The position numbers and the translations under genes are program-made. Positions 11,034-19,702 of a stretch of 64,000 nt of DNA are shown piece by piece; the first letter of the stretch is position 1; each line of letters starts with the position of its first letter. The stretch is from Roseithermus sacchariphilus. Its GTDB lineage: Bacteria; Bacteroidota; Rhodothermia; Rhodothermales; MEBIC09517. The stretch is taken from the NCBI GenBank assembly GCA_003285105.1, contig CP030158.1, positions 3,454,664 through 3,518,663 on the forward strand, in the 5' to 3' direction. The notes below the pieces were generated by a model that did no database searches, had not been told where the DNA came from, and saw only the letters and a list, made by a program, of their open reading frames with translations.

Positions 11034-11904
11034 CCGGCGTCACGGCCACGGCCTCCCGGGAGGATTCCAGGTGCGCGAGCAGGCTCCGCCGGCACGACGG
11101 GGTGTAGATCAGCGCGTCGGTCTGTTCGAGGAAGGGGTCCAGGTGCCGGCTACCGGCCTCGATGGACGCCGCGATGATCTGCCCCTCGAAGCGCGTCCAG
11201 TAGCGCAGGTCCTGCGTCAGCGGCTGGATGGCGTCCGTGTGGCGGGTGATGAGGCCGAGGGTCTGATGGGGCAGGAGCCGCGTGACCCGTTCGAGGGCGG
11301 GCTGGGCCGGGTAGAGGATGACGCCCAGCACGTCGGCCCGTGGGATCTGCGTCCGGATCGTCTCCAGGTCGGCATACCGGGCGATGACGTAATCGGCGTC
11401 CTGATGGCGGGACACCTCCGCCGGTGTGGCGGCTTCGACCGGCTGTTGCAGCAGCATGGTGAGTTGCCGGGCGCAGAGATCGGCTTCCTCCCGGTACCGC
11501 CCGATGAAGACCAGCTTGGGGCCGAGGCCGGCGGTGCCGAACAGCTCGGTCTGCTCGGCGAAGAGGTACTCGATCTCCGGCTCTTCCAGCCCCAGCCCGA
11601 TCAACCGCTGGAGCGCTTCGTGGAGGACGGCGGCACCGCGCTCCATGCGCTCCGCCTTCCCCAGCGGCGCGCGCTCCTTCACGCGATAGCCGCTGCCGAC
11701 CCGCGCTTCCAGCAGCCCCTGCTGCTCCAGCGTCTGGTACGCCTTGCGCACCGTGTGAAACGACACCTCCAGCTGCGCCGCCAGCGTGCGGGTCGAGGGC
11801 AGCGTGTCGCCGAGCTTGTAGTGCCCGCTCACGATCAAATACCGCAGTTGCTCCACCAACTGGTCGTGGACGGAGCGGTTGGCGGTGCGGTCGATGCTGA
11901 TCAT
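10984..11904 (-). CDS. GntR-family transcriptional regulator
   Basis: 306-residue regulator. Residues 1-75 are a GntR winged helix (SVHDQLVEQLRYLIVSGHY, PSTRTLAAQLEVSFHTVRKAYQTLEQQGLL, GSGYRV). The remaining ~220 residues are not a canonical FadR, HutC or aminotransferase (MocR) domain. They contain alternating beta/alpha segments (PKLVFIGRYREEADL, DYVIARYADLETI, DVLGVILYP, TDALIYTPSCR) resembling a periplasmic-binding-protein/LacI-like effector domain. It is the last gene of the minus-strand cluster beginning at 13637, nine bases after the zinc-ribbon gene, so it probably regulates that cluster. Its 3' end overlaps pgpH by 50 bases on the other strand. Confidence 0.8.
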   Translation of the reverse strand: MISIDRTANRSVHDQLVEQLRYLIVSGHYKLGDTLPSTRTLAAQLEVSFHTVRKAYQTLEQQGLLEARVGSGYRVKERAPLGKAERMERGAAVLHEALQRLIGLGLEEPEIEYLFAEQTELFGTAGLGPKLVFIGRYREEADLCARQLTMLLQQPVEAATPAEVSRHQDADYVIARYADLETIRTQIPRADVLGVILYPAQPALERVTRLLPHQTLGLITRHTDAIQPLTQDLRYWTRFEGQIIAASIEAGSRHLDPFLEQTDALIYTPSCRRSLLAHLESSREAVAVTPVIARDSLDLLRERIPS

Positions 11905-11913
11905 GCGCTCGCG

Positions 11914-12120
11914 TCAGTCGAAGTCGGAGCAGGACATGAAGTAGTGGCAGCGGGGACAGCGGTACTTGCACCCCACGTTGTAGAGCCTCGCGCTGCAATT
12001 CGGGCAGTAATCCCAGTAGGGGCCGGGGGCGGTGCGTGCCTGTGAAACGGCCTCCGGCGCCGCCATCGACGGCGTGGAGGGGGCCTCTCGGCGGGGCTCT
12101 TCGGAGCGGGACGGGGTCAT
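11914..12120 (-). CDS. Small zinc-ribbon protein
   Basis: 68-residue protein of unknown function. The N-terminal half is Pro/Ala-rich and probably unstructured. The C-terminal ~33 residues form a four-cysteine zinc ribbon (YCPNCSARLY and YRCPRCHYFMSCSDFD). Its ATG overlaps the TGA of the membrane-protein gene upstream (ATGA), which supports it being real and translated with its neighbours. The pattern resembles ribbons in small accessory proteins, but no partner can be named. Confidence 0.7.
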   Translation of the reverse strand: MTPSRSEEPRREAPSTPSMAAPEAVSQARTAPGPYWDYCPNCSARLYNVGCKYRCPRCHYFMSCSDFD

Positions 12121-12596
12121 GACGGCAGGCTCCGTTGGCGGTGCAGCAGGCGTTGCAGGGCGTCCAGCAGCGCATCCGGTGCGGGCCAGTCCTCATCGGC
12201 CAGCTCGACCATGCGGTCGCCGACGCCCAAGATAATCGACGTCCGCGTCTTTCGCAGGTCGTACAGCGGCTGTTCGACGACGGGCGCGTCCGGGCGCGTG
12301 CAGGCATAGACCGACCGCAGCCCCACGCCGGACTCGCCCACGTGCACCTCACCGACGACGGTCCGCAGGTGGAGGCTCGTCCACACGAAGGCCGCGAGCA
12401 CCGCCCCGGCGAAGCCCACGAACAGGTAGGGCAACAGCGGGAGCCCTTCGAGCGCCGCCACGAGCCCGACCACCATCACCGGCAGGCTACACGTGGCCAG
12501 CGGTGTCACCAGTGCCCGCGCGAACACCAGCGACCAGGGCGCCGTGCCGGGATGGTGGCGGCTCCGAAAGACGGTGGCGGGCGGCATGGACGACAC
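12117..12596 (-). CDS. Hypothetical two-TM membrane protein
   Basis: 159-residue protein. Two hydrophobic helices span residues ~25-85 (LATCSLPVMVVGLVAALEG and FVGFAGAVLAAFVWTSL). They are followed by a soluble, PH-like beta-rich segment (VVGEVHVGESGVGLRSVYAC, TRTSIILGVGDRMVELADED) that resembles small bacterial photosystem/PH-like membrane proteins. No assigned family. It lies 9 bases after the oxidoreductase gene and overlaps the zinc-ribbon gene by 4, indicating one transcript. Confidence 0.65.
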   Translation of the reverse strand: MSSMPPATVFRSRHHPGTAPWSLVFARALVTPLATCSLPVMVVGLVAALEGLPLLPYLFVGFAGAVLAAFVWTSLHLRTVVGEVHVGESGVGLRSVYACTRPDAPVVEQPLYDLRKTRTSIILGVGDRMVELADEDWPAPDALLDALQRLLHRQRSLPS

Positions 12597-12605
12597 CGGC
12601 CGCCC

Positions 12606-13637
12606 CTACGACGCCAGCGGGCGGGTGGCGAAGGCGCGTGGTACCGCGAGGTCTTTCATCGTCTTCAGGCCCGGCGTGGCCTCCAGCACCCGCGGCACCG
12701 TGTTCACCAGCATGGCCACCGTCGCCGTATCGCCGAAGATGCCGCCTTCCACGACCAGCGAGATCGGCGGCGTCCCCTCCACGTACACGGCATCCTTCGG
12801 GTCCTTTGCCCCGACGTACATCTTCAGGTCCAGCGACAGGACGGCCTGGCCGTCGGCATAGGCGGTGATGGCATGGTGAATGCCGGCCACCTGCCCGGCG
12901 CGGACCGTCAGGAAGGGCGTCTTTACGTCCTCGTCGGCCATCATCGGCTCCAGCGTCTCCTGCAGATCGTCGATCGGCCAGCCCAGGCCGTCGGCGATGA
13001 GCAGCGCCGATTCCCGCAGGCCGATGTGGCCGAAGGTGCCCGTCTGCTTCCGCTCGGCGAACGCCTCGGCCGTGATGCCGGCACCCACCTTCTGCTGCAG
13101 CGGCAGGCGCCGTCCGCCCGCGTCGACGACCCGCTCGACGCGGATCGTGCGCACGTCCGTGCACACGCCGGTGGCCATGAGGGCCAGCGTGTCCATCGCA
13201 TAGCCCGGGTTCACGCCCGTGCCCACGATCACGACGCCGTGCTCGCGGGCCACCTCGTCCAGGCGACGTGCGATCTCCGGATGCCGGTCGTACGGATAGG
13301 CGAGCTCCTCGGTGGAGGAGACGACGTGGACGCCCTGCCGGGCACACAGCACCAACTGCTCGTACATCGTGCTCAGGAACGAGGAGGTCGTGTGCAGGGC
13401 GACGGCAGGCTTCCGCTCCTGCAGGACGCACTCGGCGTCGGCCTCGACGGTGATGCCGGTGGGGGCCTCCAGCCCCAGCAACTCGCCGAGGTCTTTGCCC
13501 ACCTTGTTGGGGTCGATGTCGATGGCACCGACGAGTTCGATGTGGCCGGTGTCCTGTTTGGCCAGCACGGCGCGGGCCGTTTCGAGGCCGATCGGGCCGA
13601 GTCCGTACTGGACGACGCGAATGGGAGCGGTACTCAT
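12606..13637 (-). CDS. DapB-like NAD(P)-dependent oxidoreductase (2,4-diaminopentanoate dehydrogenase-like)
   Basis: 343 residues. A Rossmann NAD(P)-binding motif opens the protein (VVQYGLGPIGLETARAVL), followed by the DapB-type N-terminal domain (ALHTTSSFLSTMYEQL, VVSSTEELAYP). The length and the central GTGVNPGYAMDTLALMATGVC and VGAGITAEAFAERK motifs match the family around 2,4-diaminopentanoate dehydrogenase, an enzyme of ornithine fermentation. In aerobes, family members are often of unknown substrate, so the enzyme may act on another amino acid or amine. The neighbourhood with pruA (next gene upstream, separated by a terminator) fits amino-acid catabolism. First gene of a cluster with the membrane protein, zinc ribbon and GntR regulator. 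Confidence 0.7.
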   Translation of the reverse strand: MSTAPIRVVQYGLGPIGLETARAVLAKQDTGHIELVGAIDIDPNKVGKDLGELLGLEAPTGITVEADAECVLQERKPAVALHTTSSFLSTMYEQLVLCARQGVHVVSSTEELAYPYDRHPEIARRLDEVAREHGVVIVGTGVNPGYAMDTLALMATGVCTDVRTIRVERVVDAGGRRLPLQQKVGAGITAEAFAERKQTGTFGHIGLRESALLIADGLGWPIDDLQETLEPMMADEDVKTPFLTVRAGQVAGIHHAITAYADGQAVLSLDLKMYVGAKDPKDAVYVEGTPPISLVVEGGIFGDTATVAMLVNTVPRVLEATPGLKTMKDLAVPRAFATRPLAS

Positions 13638-13721
13638 GAACGTCTGGAATGGTCGAGAAGGGTCGGAAAAGCGCCCGAAAACAAACCACCCGCTCTGCTA
13701 CATGCAAGCCGAACCGGTATG

Positions 13722-13750
13722 AAAAAAGGGGCAAGCGTGTCGCTTGCCCC
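13722..13750 (-). terminator. Rho-independent terminator of pruA
   Basis: Perfect 10-bp stem GGGGCAAGCG / CGCTTGCCCC with a 3-base loop, followed on the minus strand by six T. It lies 37 bases beyond the pruA stop and separates pruA from the oxidoreductase cluster. Confidence 0.93.
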
Positions 13751-13786
13751 TGGTCGGCCCGGTGGGAGGGACGCCGGTTGAAAGCA

Positions 13787-15448
13787 TCAGGACGGCTCCG
13801 CATCTTCGGCATCGGCCGGGTCGGGCTGGAGGAACGGGTAGCCGAAGTGACGGGGCGGGTTGAAGGTTTCCTTGATGGAGCGGGCCGAGATCCATCGCAC
13901 CAGGTTCAGGTACGACCCCGCCTTGTCGTTCGTCCCCGACTTGCGCGCCCCGCCGAAGGGCTGCTGCCCCACGACGGCCCCCGTCGGCTTGTCGTTGATG
14001 TAGAAGTTGCCGGCGGCATCGACGAGGCGGTCGGTCATGTGCGCGATGGCGTCGCGGTCGCGGGCAAAGATGGCCCCGGTCAGGGCGTAGGGCGACGTGT
14101 CGTTGACCAGCACGAGCGTTTCTTCGAGGCGGGCATCGGGGTAGACGTAGACCGTGACGACCGGGCCGAAGATTTCCTCCTGCATGGTGCGCGTCAGCGG
14201 GTCGTCGGTCAGGATGACGGTGGGTTCGATGAAGTAGCCTTCTTCGTCGCTGTAGCCGCCGCCGTCCAGGATCTGGCAGTGCGCGTCGGCCCGTGCCGCC
14301 TCGATGTAGCCGGTGATCTTCTCGAAGGCCCGGCGGTCGATGACGGCGTTGATGAAGTGGGAGAAATCCTCGACCGGCCCCATGCGCACTTCACTCAACT
14401 GATCGAGCAGCGATGTGCGCACCTCGGGCCAGAGGCTCTCCGGCACATAGACGCGCGAGGCGGCGGAGCACTTCTGCCCCTGATATTCGAAGCTACCCCG
14501 CACGATGGCGGTTGCGACGGCCACGGGATCGGCCGAGGGGTGGACCATGATGAAGTCCTTGCCCCCGGTTTCGCCCACGATGCGCGGGTAGCTGCGGTAG
14601 GCGTCGAGGTGGCGGCCGATCGTGCGCCACATGTGCTGGAACGTAGCCGTCGATCCGGTGAAGTGCAGCCCGCTGAAATGCGGCGAGGCAAAGGCCGGGT
14701 CGCCGACGGGCGGTCCATCGCCGGGGACGAAGTTGATGACGCCCGGCGGCAGGCCGGCTTCTTCGAGCAGCTTGTAGATGAAGTAGGCCGAAAAAGCGGC
14801 GGTGTTGGACGGCTTCCAGATCACCGTATTGCCCATCAGCGCAGGCGCCGCCGGGAGGTTGCCCTGGATCGAGGTGAAGTTGAACGGCGTCACGGCGAAG
14901 ACGAACCCTTCCAGCGGGCGATACTCCATGCGGTTCCAGACGCCGGGAGGGGAGAAGGGCTGATCTTCGTAGATCTGCTGCATGTAGAAGGCATTGAACC
15001 GGAAGAAGTCGATCAACTCGCAGGCGCTGTCGATCTCGGCCTGGTACGGGTTTTTGCTCTGGCCGAGCATGGTGGCGGCGTTGAGCGTGTCCCGCCAGGG
15101 GCCGGCGAGGAGGTCGGCGGCACGCAGGAAGATGGCGGCGCGATCCGTCCAGGGCATGCGCATCCAGTCGTGCCGGGCCTCCAGGCAGGCCTTGACGGCC
15201 TGTTCGACTTCCGGGGCGGCGCACTGGTGCAGGGTGGCGAGCACGCGCCGGTGTTCGTGGGGGGCGCGAACTGGGACGGTGTTCCCGGTGCGGAACTCGC
15301 GGCCGCCGATGATGGCCGGGATCTCGATGGATTCCTCGCGCAAGCGAAACAGTTCGGCACGCAGCGACGCCCGTTCGGGCGTGCCGGGGGCATAGCTGTG
15401 GACGGGTTCGTTGACGGGGACCGGCAGGCGTGGGCGGCTATTGTTCAT
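13787..15448 (-). CDS. pruA: L-glutamate gamma-semialdehyde (1-pyrroline-5-carboxylate) dehydrogenase
   Basis: 553-residue aldehyde dehydrogenase of the stand-alone PruA type common in Bacteroidota. It oxidises glutamate semialdehyde to glutamate in proline degradation. Visible landmarks are the coenzyme segment FAVTPFNFTSIQGN and PALMGNTVIWKPS, the Gly-rich FTGSTATFQH, the general-base region RIVGETGGKDF, and the catalytic cysteine in YQGQKCSAASR. The C-terminus has QQPFGGARKSGTNDK and IKETFNPP. Full length. No proline dehydrogenase gene is adjacent. A strong terminator follows, and the upstream side is divergent with the LolC/E-like gene. Confidence 0.95.
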   Translation of the reverse strand: MNNSRPRLPVPVNEPVHSYAPGTPERASLRAELFRLREESIEIPAIIGGREFRTGNTVPVRAPHEHRRVLATLHQCAAPEVEQAVKACLEARHDWMRMPWTDRAAIFLRAADLLAGPWRDTLNAATMLGQSKNPYQAEIDSACELIDFFRFNAFYMQQIYEDQPFSPPGVWNRMEYRPLEGFVFAVTPFNFTSIQGNLPAAPALMGNTVIWKPSNTAAFSAYFIYKLLEEAGLPPGVINFVPGDGPPVGDPAFASPHFSGLHFTGSTATFQHMWRTIGRHLDAYRSYPRIVGETGGKDFIMVHPSADPVAVATAIVRGSFEYQGQKCSAASRVYVPESLWPEVRTSLLDQLSEVRMGPVEDFSHFINAVIDRRAFEKITGYIEAARADAHCQILDGGGYSDEEGYFIEPTVILTDDPLTRTMQEEIFGPVVTVYVYPDARLEETLVLVNDTSPYALTGAIFARDRDAIAHMTDRLVDAAGNFYINDKPTGAVVGQQPFGGARKSGTNDKAGSYLNLVRWISARSIKETFNPPRHFGYPFLQPDPADAEDAEPS

Positions 15449-15459
15449 GGCTGATAAAA

Positions 15460-15471
15460 CCGTTATTGCAA
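15460..15471 (+). repeat. Dispersed 12-mer CCGTTATTGCAA, copy 3 (intergenic, upstream of pruA)
   Basis: Exact 12-mer in the divergent gap between pruA and the LolC/E-like gene, 12 bases upstream of the pruA ATG. It is followed by an A-rich run. Confidence 0.95.
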
Positions 15472-15614
15472 AGAAAAAACACAGTACAGAATCGATACCC
15501 TGAGCAGGAAGCGTAGTTTCGCAGCGCGACGCAGCGACGCCCGGGAAACAAAGCCCGGACGCCGGGTATCAAGCCCCCCGACCGCCGGGAGGTCCGACCG
15601 TTCGCGTACACCCC

Positions 15615-16868
15615 ATGCCACACCGCTTCGAACGTTTCATGGCCCATCGCTATCTGCGAGGCAGCGATGGCGTGCGCGCCGGTAGCGGGTTTCTGCGGTT
15701 CGTGATGTACGTGGCCATCGGCGGCGTCGCGCTGGGCGTAGCGGCGCTGCTGCTGGCCCTGTCCATCGTACGCGGGTTCAGTCGGGAGATCGAGGCCAAG
15801 ATCGTCGGGTTCGGCGCACACGTGCAGGTGGAAAACATGCAGGATGCGCCGCTGGGCCAGGCCAACGTGCTGATGTACGAGCTGGCACAGTTTCCCGAGG
15901 TGGCGCACGTCGCGCCGGTCGTTACTGAATTCGCCCTGATTCGTCGATCCGCGACGGATATCGACGGGGTGGCCGTCTGGGGCACGGATCAGATGCCGGC
16001 GTATCTGAGCGACCATCTGGTGGCCGGCTCCTACCGCTTCGATCCCGACGCGCAGGGACGGCAGGGCCTGGTCATCGGTCGCACGCTGGCCGATCTGCTC
16101 GGCGTCTCGGTGGGAGATGGCGTCACGGTCTTTTCCATGCGCCACGCCGGCGGTTTCGAGTTGCCCTCGCCGACCCTGATGCGTCCGTGGGTAAAAGCCT
16201 TCCACGTGGCCGGCATCTACGAAACGTCGCTGTCGAACTTCGACGAGATCTACGCCTTCACCGACATCCGCACCGCCCGGACACTGTTCGACTATGCCCC
16301 GACGGAGGTGTCGCGTCTGGATCTGACGCTGCACGATGTCAGCCAGGCCGACTCGGTGGCGCTGCGCATCGAGGATCGCTACGGCTTCCCGGTCATGGCG
16401 CGAACCATCTATCAGGTGTACAGCGGTCTGTTCGCGTGGGTCCGGCTCCAGCAGGGCATCATCCCGCTCATCATCGGCATCATCATCCTCGTGGCCGCCT
16501 TCAACATCGTGGGCACGCTGCTGATGATCATCCTGGAGCACACGCAGTCCATCGGCATTCTGGCGAGCATGGGCGCACCGGCGCGCATGCTGCGACGCAT
16601 CTACCTGTATCTGGGGCTTCTCGTCGGCGTCATCGGGATCGGCATCGGAGAGGTGCTGGCGCTGGCGCTCGCCTGGCTCCAGCTCGAATTTGCCCTGATC
16701 CCGTTGCCGGCCGAGGCGTATTACATGAACACCGCTCCGGTGGCTCTCAATCCCATGGATTTCATCATCGTTGCGGTGATGACCTTGCTGCTCTGCGTCG
16801 GCGCTTCCTATCTACCGGCACGGGCTGCCGCCCGCATCCCGCCGATCCGTGCCATCCACTTTCGCTGA
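15615..16868 (+). CDS. LolC/LolE-family ABC permease (lipoprotein release or MacB-like)
   Basis: 417-residue FtsX-like permease. The first TM is near residue 32 (FVMYVAIGGVALGVAALLLAL), then a large periplasmic MacB-PCD domain (~55-265), and then three TM helices (GIIPLIIGIIILVAAFNIVG, LYLGLLVGVIGIGIGEVLAL, and FIIVAVMTLLLCVGASYLP). The N-terminal AHRYLRG motif and the C-terminal PARAAARIPPIRAIHFR match LolC/LolE, which with LolD extracts outer-membrane lipoproteins from the inner membrane. No lolD ATPase is adjacent, so it must use one encoded elsewhere. An internal ATG at 15639 (MAHRYLRG) could be the true start. moaD begins two bases after its stop. Confidence 0.85.
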   Translation: MPHRFERFMAHRYLRGSDGVRAGSGFLRFVMYVAIGGVALGVAALLLALSIVRGFSREIEAKIVGFGAHVQVENMQDAPLGQANVLMYELAQFPEVAHVAPVVTEFALIRRSATDIDGVAVWGTDQMPAYLSDHLVAGSYRFDPDAQGRQGLVIGRTLADLLGVSVGDGVTVFSMRHAGGFELPSPTLMRPWVKAFHVAGIYETSLSNFDEIYAFTDIRTARTLFDYAPTEVSRLDLTLHDVSQADSVALRIEDRYGFPVMARTIYQVYSGLFAWVRLQQGIIPLIIGIIILVAAFNIVGTLLMIILEHTQSIGILASMGAPARMLRRIYLYLGLLVGVIGIGIGEVLALALAWLQLEFALIPLPAEAYYMNTAPVALNPMDFIIVAVMTLLLCVGASYLPARAAARIPPIRAIHFR

Positions 16869-16869
16869 A

Positions 16870-17133
16870 ATGAACGAATCGCATCCCGTAGTCTTCACCG
16901 TTCTGCTGTTCAGCATCCTGCGTGAGAAGGTCGGGCGCGCCGCCGTGGACGTGGCGGTGCCGGCTCCGGCTACGGGGTCGGCGCTGCTGGATGCCCTGGA
17001 GGCGGCCCATCCCGCCGTGGCGCCCTACCGTCCGGTGATCCGCCTGGCGGTCAACCAGACCTACGTCCCGGAGTCCGTTCGCCTGACGGAGGGCGACGAG
17101 GTGGCGTTGATCACACCTGTGAGTGGAGGATGA
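16870..17133 (+). CDS. moaD: Molybdopterin synthase sulfur carrier subunit
   Basis: 87-residue ubiquitin-fold protein of the MoaD/ThiS family ending in the required Gly-Gly (ITPVSGG), which is thiocarboxylated to deliver sulfur to MoaE in molybdenum cofactor synthesis. The internal VNQTYV and LTEGDEVALI strands are typical. The gene overlaps moaE by four bases (ATGA), implying coupled translation of the two subunits. Confidence 0.93.
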   Translation: MNESHPVVFTVLLFSILREKVGRAAVDVAVPAPATGSALLDALEAAHPAVAPYRPVIRLAVNQTYVPESVRLTEGDEVALITPVSGG

Positions 17134-17609
17134 ACCCTGCCATGCCGCATTACCCCCCATCCGATCCCTGCTGGATCGCGCTCTTGCATGAACCGCTGGA
17201 CGTGGCGGCGGCCGACGCGTATCTACGCGACGCACGCTGCGGCGGCCTGAACCTGTTCGTGGGCACGACGCGGCAATGGACGGGCACCCGGGAGACCGTG
17301 GAGTTGGCGTACGAGTGCTATGAGCCGATGGCGATCAAGGAGATGCAGCGGCTGGTCGACGAGGCGAAGGCGCGGTGGCCGATCGAGCGGGTCTGCGTGC
17401 TCCACCGGCTGGGCGTCGTGCCGGTGGCCGAGGCCAGCGTGGTCGTCGGCGTGGCGACGCCTCACCGGGCGGCGGCCTTCGAGGCCTGCCGGTTTCTGAT
17501 CGACGAGCTCAAAGTGCAGGTGCCCATCTGGAAGCGAGAGCACTACACGGACGGAACCACCGAGTGGGTGCAGGGAGCACAGCCGCCGCGCGTCGAGGGG
17601 GAGGGCTAG
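17130..17609 (+). CDS. moaE: Molybdopterin synthase catalytic subunit
   Basis: 159 residues, normal MoaE length. It converts cyclic pyranopterin monophosphate to molybdopterin with MoaD. Conserved motifs are GGLNLFVGTTRQWTG, LAYECYEPMA, VGVATPHRAAAFEACRFLIDELK, and the active-site lysines in KVQVPIWKREHYTDG. It overlaps moaD at its start and converges with purC, whose stop lies within its last four bases. The rest of the moa pathway is not in the window. Confidence 0.95.
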   Translation: MNPAMPHYPPSDPCWIALLHEPLDVAAADAYLRDARCGGLNLFVGTTRQWTGTRETVELAYECYEPMAIKEMQRLVDEAKARWPIERVCVLHRLGVVPVAEASVVVGVATPHRAAAFEACRFLIDELKVQVPIWKREHYTDGTTEWVQGAQPPRVEGEG

Positions 17610-18589
17610 CTTCGCTCCGTCCCGGCGGCGGCGTACCACGTCGTCACGGCCTCGCGGATGCGGCGCTTCGGATCGGGGTGCGTGTCCGGCACGAACGCCT
17701 GCCCCGTGACGGCCTCGTACAGCTCGATGTAACGGCGGGCCACTTCGATGCGGAAATCATCCGGCAGGTCGGGAAGCACTTGCCCTTCCTGGCCCATGAA
17801 CCCCTGTTCCATGAGCCATTCCCGCACGAATTCCTTGGACAGCTGACGCTGGGGCTTCCCGGCACGGAGCCGTTCCTCGTACGTATCCGCGTAGTAATAG
17901 CGCGATGAATCCGGGGTGTGAACCTCGTCGATGAGTACATACTCCCCGTCGGGTCGGCGGCCGAATTCGTACTTGGTATCCACGAGCAGCAGCCCCCGGC
18001 TTGTCGCCAGCGCGGTCCCCCGTTCGAAGAGTCGCAGCGCCCGCTCTGCCAGCCGGTCGAACGTCTCCGCATCGAGCAGCCCGCGTTGCAGGATCTCCTC
18101 CCGGCTGATGTCCTCATCGTGGCCCTCGGCGGCTTTCGTGGCGGGGGTGAGGATCGGGGAGGGGAGGCGGCTGCTCTCCCGGAGCCCGTCGGGCAATGGC
18201 TGACCGCACAGCGTCCGGCGCCCGGAGCGGTACACCCGCCAGGCGTGCCCCGCCAGGTACCCCCGCACGACGAACTCGATGGGCACCGGCGTGCACGCCG
18301 TCGCGATGGTCACGTTCGGGTCGGGCACGGCGACGACGTGGTTGGGCATCACGTCCTCGGTCTGCTCGAAGAAGTAGGCGGCCAGCTGGTTGAGCACCTG
18401 CCCTTTGAAGGGGATCGTCTGCCGCAGGATGTGATCGAACGCCGAGATGCGGTCCGTGGTGATGAGGATGAGATGGTCGCCGTGGCGATAGGTGTCCCGC
18501 ACCTTGCCGCCGTACCGGGGCCCGAGTTCCGGGAAGTCGGTCGTCTCCAGGGTGCGGTCCAGTTGAGCACGCAAGAGGGCTTCGTCCAT
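17606..18589 (-). CDS. purC: Phosphoribosylaminoimidazole-succinocarboxamide (SAICAR) synthase
   Basis: 327-residue SAICAR synthase of the longer (~300 aa) class, catalysing ATP-dependent joining of CAIR and aspartate in purine synthesis. Motifs: GKVRDTYRHGDHLILITTDRI (the nucleotide-binding start region), FVVRGYLAGHAWRVY, GLLLVDTKYEFG, and the metal/substrate loop LIDEVHTPDSSRYYYAD. Complete. The LacI gene ends 13 bases upstream, but the two may be independently controlled. Confidence 0.95.
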   Translation of the reverse strand: MDEALLRAQLDRTLETTDFPELGPRYGGKVRDTYRHGDHLILITTDRISAFDHILRQTIPFKGQVLNQLAAYFFEQTEDVMPNHVVAVPDPNVTIATACTPVPIEFVVRGYLAGHAWRVYRSGRRTLCGQPLPDGLRESSRLPSPILTPATKAAEGHDEDISREEILQRGLLDAETFDRLAERALRLFERGTALATSRGLLLVDTKYEFGRRPDGEYVLIDEVHTPDSSRYYYADTYEERLRAGKPQRQLSKEFVREWLMEQGFMGQEGQVLPDLPDDFRIEVARRYIELYEAVTGQAFVPDTHPDPKRRIREAVTTWYAAAGTERS

Positions 18590-18602
18590 GCGTGGGCGCC
18601 GG

Positions 18603-19634
18603 TTAGCGGGTGAAGGAACTGGATTCGCGGACGCACAGCTTCGGCTGGATCAGCACCGAGTTGGGCCAGTCGGACGTATCGCCGGACAGCCGTCGCAGCA
18701 GCAATTCCGTGGCTTCCTGGCCGACCTCATCCATGCTCTGGTCGACGCTGGAGAGGCCGATGTAGCGGCTCGTCTTGATGTCGTCGTAGCCGACGAGCGC
18801 GACATCCTCGGGGACCCGCTTGCCGGCATCCCGCAGCGCCTTCCAGGCGCCGATGGCCTGCACGTCGCTGCTGGCAAATACGGCCGTGACGTCCGGCGCG
18901 GTTTCCAGCAGTTCCTGCATCGCCTCGTACCCGGCCTCCTCGCTGAAGCCGCCGTGCTTGGTCGTCTTGCCGTGTACGACGATCGACTCGTCGAAGTCGA
19001 GCCCGCCGGCTTTGAGGGCTTCGCGGTATCCCTTCAGCCGTCCCGCCTGGAAGTCGCTCTCGGTGTAAGCGCGGATCATCGCAATGCGCGTGTGGCCCTG
19101 GCGGACCAGATGCTCCACCGCCACGCGCGCCCCGGAGACGTCATCCCAGTAGTAGGAGTCGAACTCGTCGTTCTGGTACCCGACGAGGACGACGGGGGCA
19201 TAGAGGGCCTTCAACTCGGCGATGATCTTGTCGTCCAGCGGCATCCCCGCCAGCAGCAGCCCGTCTACCGTCCCGCGCTTCAGGAAGCTGAGTAGCCGTC
19301 CGTAGGGGTCCCGCGACCCGAGGTCGCAGAGCAGCAGGTCGATGTCTTCGGTCCGGTCCCGCAGGCAGTTACGGACGCCTTTGAGCAGTTCGTTGTGGAA
19401 GGGCGTCGTGAACGTCGGCAGGGCGATGGCGAGCAGGTGCGTCTTCTTTTGCGCCAGCGTCTTCGCCATCCGGTGCGGGCGAAATTGCAGCTTCTCGATG
19501 GCCTTCAGCACCTTCTCGCGGGTCAGATCCGAAACGTCCTGCGAGTTGTTGAGCACGCGCGACACCGTGGAGATCGCGACGCCGGCGTACTCAGCGACGT
19601 CGTAGATGGTGGCTTTGGCTTTCTCGGGGGGCAT
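18603..19634 (-). CDS. LacI-family transcriptional regulator
   Basis: 343 residues. The N-terminal LacI HTH is complete (TIYDVAEYAGVAISTVSRVLN, then LNNSQDVSDLTREKVLKAI), with a hinge FRPHRMAKTLAQKKTH. A periplasmic-binding-like effector domain follows (LLAIALPTFTTPFHNELLKG through DVTAVFASSDVQAIGAWKAL and DVALVGYDDIKTSRYIGLSSVDQ). The start ATG at 19634 follows a GGAGGATG-type ribosome site. Such regulators usually sense a sugar. The MalK-like transporter ATPase at 20634 is the most plausible local target, though no clear palindromic operator was found by eye. Confidence 0.93.
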   Translation of the reverse strand: MPPEKAKATIYDVAEYAGVAISTVSRVLNNSQDVSDLTREKVLKAIEKLQFRPHRMAKTLAQKKTHLLAIALPTFTTPFHNELLKGVRNCLRDRTEDIDLLLCDLGSRDPYGRLLSFLKRGTVDGLLLAGMPLDDKIIAELKALYAPVVLVGYQNDEFDSYYWDDVSGARVAVEHLVRQGHTRIAMIRAYTESDFQAGRLKGYREALKAGGLDFDESIVVHGKTTKHGGFSEEAGYEAMQELLETAPDVTAVFASSDVQAIGAWKALRDAGKRVPEDVALVGYDDIKTSRYIGLSSVDQSMDEVGQEATELLLRRLSGDTSDWPNSVLIQPKLCVRESSSFTR

Positions 19635-19702
19635 GGTGCATCCTCCTGCTGGTGACGTACTCGGGCGGCAACACGGTTCAAGGGTCAGACCGCCGAGCAG
19701 GT

